A stretch of DNA of 64,000 bases, taken from NCBI RefSeq assembly GCF_000381065.1, contig NZ_KB905858.1, positions 27,702-91,701 of the forward strand, given 5' to 3'. Made by a program: the position numbers and the translations under genes. This stretch comes from Propionispira raffinosivorans DSM 20765 (GTDB lineage: Bacteria > Bacillota > Negativicutes > Selenomonadales > Selenomonadaceae). Shown here piece by piece: positions 61,365-64,000 of the stretch. Within the stretch, counting starts at the first letter, position 1; the number at the start of each line of letters is the position of its first letter. The notes beneath the pieces were generated by a model. That model was not told where the DNA came from. It searched no databases and saw nothing but the letters and a program-made list of their open reading frames with translations.

Positions 61365-61404
61365 AAAAATAGCAGGTATACTTTCTGAAGCACCTGCTAT
61401 TTTT
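61365..61404. terminator. bidirectional terminator between PTS operon and glpC
   Basis: AAAAATAGCAGGT (61365-61377) and ACCTGCTATTTTT (61392-61404) with a 14-base loop and T-runs in both orientations, placed between convergent operons. Confidence 0.9.
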
Positions 61405-61490
61405 ATATTATTTAAATGAAACTACTTAATTGTAAAATTTTTCTTAATAACTATAAATATAGTATAGTTTGGATCTAGCTCTTATTCACT

Positions 61491-62708
61491 TCAATCTGCA
61501 TTATGGTAAGCTTTTGCCAATATACTGATCGGATGCATCGTCTTAACCTCTGCCCCATGCTCAATCTGTGCGCGGCATGTACCACAATCTGTAAGAACCG
61601 TATCAACACCACTTGCTTTCACTGTATCAAAGAGAGTATTTCCTATTTTCATGGAAAGATCATAGTTTTCCGCTTTATAACCATAGTTGCCTGAAATTCC
61701 ACAGCAGCCAGCATCGGCGTCGGTTACTTTAACACCCGGTACGAGTTTTAGTAGTTCCATGGCCGGAAGTCCAATTCCCTGTACACGCAAATGACACGGT
61801 GCATGATACATAAATTCATGGCTCACTTCACCAAATTCTTCATTTAATTGATCATTTTGGTAGAGTGCTTCTAAAAATTCACAGGCATCAAAAATATGTT
61901 TTGCATTTTCTTCCATGTCCGGAATTTCACCTTCAAAAAGTTCTTGGTATTCATCTTTGATCATCAAGCTGCAACTTGTACAAAGCGTAAGAATTGGATA
62001 GCCTTTATCGACCCATTGTTTGATAAGGTTTGTATTTGTTTTGGCATTTTTTTTGGCTTCATTCAAAAATCCGGTTGTAACGAGTGGTGAGCCACAACAA
62101 ACAAAGTTTTCGTCAAATATGACCTGATAGCCATTTTTGTTCATAACGTCGATGAAGTCCAAGCCAATCTGCGGTTCGTTATAATTAATAATACAGCCTG
62201 GGAAAAATACAATTTTTTTCTCTAGTTCTGGTTGTTGTTTGCTTTTAAACAGGGAAGCAAAGGTTTGGTCGGAATAGGCTGGCAGCGGTCTTTGATCGGC
62301 TAACCCCATGACCTTAATAATGCCTAAAGAACGACCAACGGACATACCAGTATTGGCAAAAAATGCACCAAATGGTATTTTTGCCACGAGTTTAGACATT
62401 TTTTCAGGATGCCCCATCATTTCATCACGCTGTGAATGCGGGTGTGTTTCATAATATTTTGCCCGAGCTAACATATTCAAGGTTGAAATTGGCACACTGG
62501 ACGGACAGGCAATATCACAGTTCTTGCAGTTTGAGCAGTATTCAAGGGATGCTTCGGAATCAGTTTCGGCAAAATTCAGTCGAGACTGTGCGGGTCCCAC
62601 CATTTTTGGTCCACGAAATTTATGTGTTGCCGCGGTTACAGGGCATGCTGTTATACAGGCAGTACAAGCAACACAGCAATCAGGTAAGTTTATTTTTTTA
62701 TCGTCCAT
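61491..62708 (-). CDS. glpC: anaerobic glycerol-3-phosphate dehydrogenase subunit C
   Basis: A 405-residue Fe-S membrane-anchor subunit. Two ferredoxin motifs (CVACTACITACPVTAATH and CSNCKNCDIACPSSVPIS) are followed by two CCG domains (FFPGCIINYNEP, NFVCCGSPLV and MYHAPCHLRVQGIG, DAGCCGISGNYG). GlpABC oxidises glycerol 3-phosphate to DHAP and passes electrons to menaquinone in anaerobic growth. Its start follows glpB by one base. Confidence 0.95.
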   Translation of the reverse strand: MDDKKINLPDCCVACTACITACPVTAATHKFRGPKMVGPAQSRLNFAETDSEASLEYCSNCKNCDIACPSSVPISTLNMLARAKYYETHPHSQRDEMMGHPEKMSKLVAKIPFGAFFANTGMSVGRSLGIIKVMGLADQRPLPAYSDQTFASLFKSKQQPELEKKIVFFPGCIINYNEPQIGLDFIDVMNKNGYQVIFDENFVCCGSPLVTTGFLNEAKKNAKTNTNLIKQWVDKGYPILTLCTSCSLMIKDEYQELFEGEIPDMEENAKHIFDACEFLEALYQNDQLNEEFGEVSHEFMYHAPCHLRVQGIGLPAMELLKLVPGVKVTDADAGCCGISGNYGYKAENYDLSMKIGNTLFDTVKASGVDTVLTDCGTCRAQIEHGAEVKTMHPISILAKAYHNAD

Positions 62709-62709
62709 A

Positions 62710-63981
62710 TTATTTCACCTCTAGCACCGATACAGCTGCCTGATAGGCAGAGACAAGTGCTACACCATTACCGGATTTTTCAAAACTAAAATCATATCCA
62801 CTAAGATTACGACCTGTGACAAAAACATTTTTCAAAATGCACTGTCCTTTTTTATCAATAGGACGCATTTCAGGATCTACAGCAATGCCAACTTGGGCAA
62901 ATGGTTGTTTTTTATCTGAAAACAAGTCCAAGTTAGCCCAGGTTTCTTCACCGGCTGAAAGATTCACGGGTAGATTAAATACGGGTTCGGTAACTTTTTT
63001 TGCACTGGGTGCATAAAGACCGGAACCATAAAAGCCACCCGTGGCAAGAATAAAATGGTCCGCATAATAGGTATGTTCTTTACCAACACCATTCACAAGA
63101 ACGGCTTCACAGAGACCATCACGAATAACCGATCCGGTTGCTTTCGCCTGTTCGATAATTTTGACTCCATATTTTCTGGCACAGTCATGAAGCATTTTGG
63201 ATAAACGCATTCCGGACATGGATGGCGGAATGCATAGCGTTTCGGTAATGTCACACTGTAGTTCTGTTTTTAAGAATGTATAGGGGGTATAATCGGGTCT
63301 TGTTCCTAGTACTTGTGGCAGTACAATGGCTGCTCCTGGTTTTATAACAGCTTTTAGCTGCTTTGTGCATTCTTCTAAACCTTCTTTGGTATCGATCCAG
63401 CGAGCGATATCCATTGTCATAATATCTCGACCGCCAATCGCTTCTTCCATATGCGGATCAACGGTAACAATTTTATAGTCTTTGTCTTCACCCCAATGTT
63501 TTTTGAGATTTTGTTCTGTCATTTTTGCATAGTAATCTTTGAGCCCTTTAAAGTCTACCACATAAACGGTTTTGGCATCTTTTAACAGCTCACCATCAAA
63601 CGTTTTTGAATAGAGTCCGGTTGGTTTCATGGTTCCGACGGCGGTAGGCACCCAATGTAAAGCTTGGGTAGTGCTGCCTTTGTATTCATAGCCTGCTTCT
63701 TGGGTGAGATTTAAAAAGAACTCGACTGCTTCTTCAATAAGTGGCAGCCCCAGTTTACTGTATGGATGAGTCGGCGAAAGCTGCTGGATTCCTTCTGCCG
63801 GAGTCCGGCAAGGTCTGTTATCGTTCGGATATGCCATAAGATCTACCAGACCACCACCAATTTCAAACGTACCGAGTCCAAATCTGAGCAGCGTTACGGC
63901 TTTGCCTTTTTTTGCAACGGCGATTGCCGCTAACAGTCCGGAGAATCCCCCGCCAATTACAAGTACATCATTTTTTTTCAT
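62710..63981 (-). CDS. glpB: anaerobic glycerol-3-phosphate dehydrogenase subunit B
   Basis: A 423-residue FAD-binding subunit: dinucleotide loop DVLVIGGGFSGLLAAIAVAKKG, GTFEIGGGLVDLM, and the C-terminal FVTGRNLSGYDFSFEKSGNGVALVSAYQAAV. GGAG lies nine bases before the ATG at 63981 (TGATG, suggesting overlap with the end of glpA, which should lie beyond the window edge). A start at 63996 is less likely because it overlaps the ribosome site. Confidence 0.93.
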   Translation of the reverse strand: MKKNDVLVIGGGFSGLLAAIAVAKKGKAVTLLRFGLGTFEIGGGLVDLMAYPNDNRPCRTPAEGIQQLSPTHPYSKLGLPLIEEAVEFFLNLTQEAGYEYKGSTTQALHWVPTAVGTMKPTGLYSKTFDGELLKDAKTVYVVDFKGLKDYYAKMTEQNLKKHWGEDKDYKIVTVDPHMEEAIGGRDIMTMDIARWIDTKEGLEECTKQLKAVIKPGAAIVLPQVLGTRPDYTPYTFLKTELQCDITETLCIPPSMSGMRLSKMLHDCARKYGVKIIEQAKATGSVIRDGLCEAVLVNGVGKEHTYYADHFILATGGFYGSGLYAPSAKKVTEPVFNLPVNLSAGEETWANLDLFSDKKQPFAQVGIAVDPEMRPIDKKGQCILKNVFVTGRNLSGYDFSFEKSGNGVALVSAYQAAVSVLEVK

Positions 63982-64000
63982 CAGACATCGCTCCATTTAG

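Noticed and set aside
1..64000. CRISPR arrays, tRNA or rRNA genes, prophage
   Set aside because: No regularly spaced repeats, no tRNA-like cloverleaf or rRNA sequence and no phage structural genes were noticed by eye.

Overview
This window reads as chromosome of a low-GC diderm Firmicute of the Negativicutes type (Sporomusa/Pelosinus-like). The gene families and AT-rich Gram-positive-style ribosome sites, sigma-A promoters and U-tract terminators are Firmicute. A complete TolC/NodT-type outer-membrane efflux channel in an operon with its periplasmic adaptor requires an outer membrane. The taxon is inference from gene content. I saw no tRNA, rRNA, CRISPR array or prophage.

Layout. 1-3930: a partial unknown gene, a decayed stretch, a RidA-like gene divergent from an HxlR regulator, rsgA and a CD3324-type DNA-binding protein. 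3931-17070: the main catabolic locus, eleven genes on the minus strand read from 15973 down to 3931, with an RpiR/SIS regulator upstream. In transcription order they are M20 amidase/carbamoylase, HutF-like amidohydrolase, aconitase-X large and small subunits, a D-2-hydroxyacid dehydrogenase, an NMT1/TauA-type binding protein, hutU, hutI, ABC permease, ABC ATPase and hutD. No histidine ammonia-lyase is present. The set could carry urocanate to glutamate, but the aconitase-X pair and the dehydrogenase have no place in any Hut pathway I know. This is the most unusual system in the window. 17274-23315: FMN reductase, MATE exporter, small secreted proteins, GNAT and LysR genes. 23316-26677: GH36 alpha-galactosidase divergent from an AraC activator.

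26862-33534: an L-fucose oxidation operon like the Campylobacter jejuni Cj0480c-Cj0490 locus (IclR regulator, UxaA-family dehydratase, SDR dehydrogenase, FucP, lactonase, DapA-family aldolase), with the lactonase and a RhaM-type mutarotase fused in one protein. 33665-41962: CPBP protease, then a TolC-HlyD-YbhFSR-like exporter with a TetR regulator. 42322-47172: a putative polyphenol/acylphloroglucinol cluster (flavodoxin-like reductase, PhlG/phloretin-hydrolase-like hydrolase, old-yellow-enzyme reductase with one in-frame stop, divergent LysR). 47173-51845: HAD phosphatase, AraC regulator, sugar O-acetyltransferase, an IS66 tnpA remnant and a secreted esterase, with several decayed stretches.

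52020-61404: a sigma-54-controlled PTS polyol locus. A LevR-type activator and a GpsA-like dehydrogenase on the minus strand face EIIA, EIIB and EIIC of the galactitol type, a small membrane protein, a class II aldolase and a zinc alcohol dehydrogenase behind a -24/-12 promoter. 61491-63981: glpC and glpB of anaerobic glycerol-3-phosphate dehydrogenase; glpA is expected just beyond the right edge. The PTS locus and glpBC would both feed dihydroxyacetone phosphate. Several genes are better started at an internal ATG or TTG with a clear Shine-Dalgarno than at the longest start; these choices are given entry by entry.
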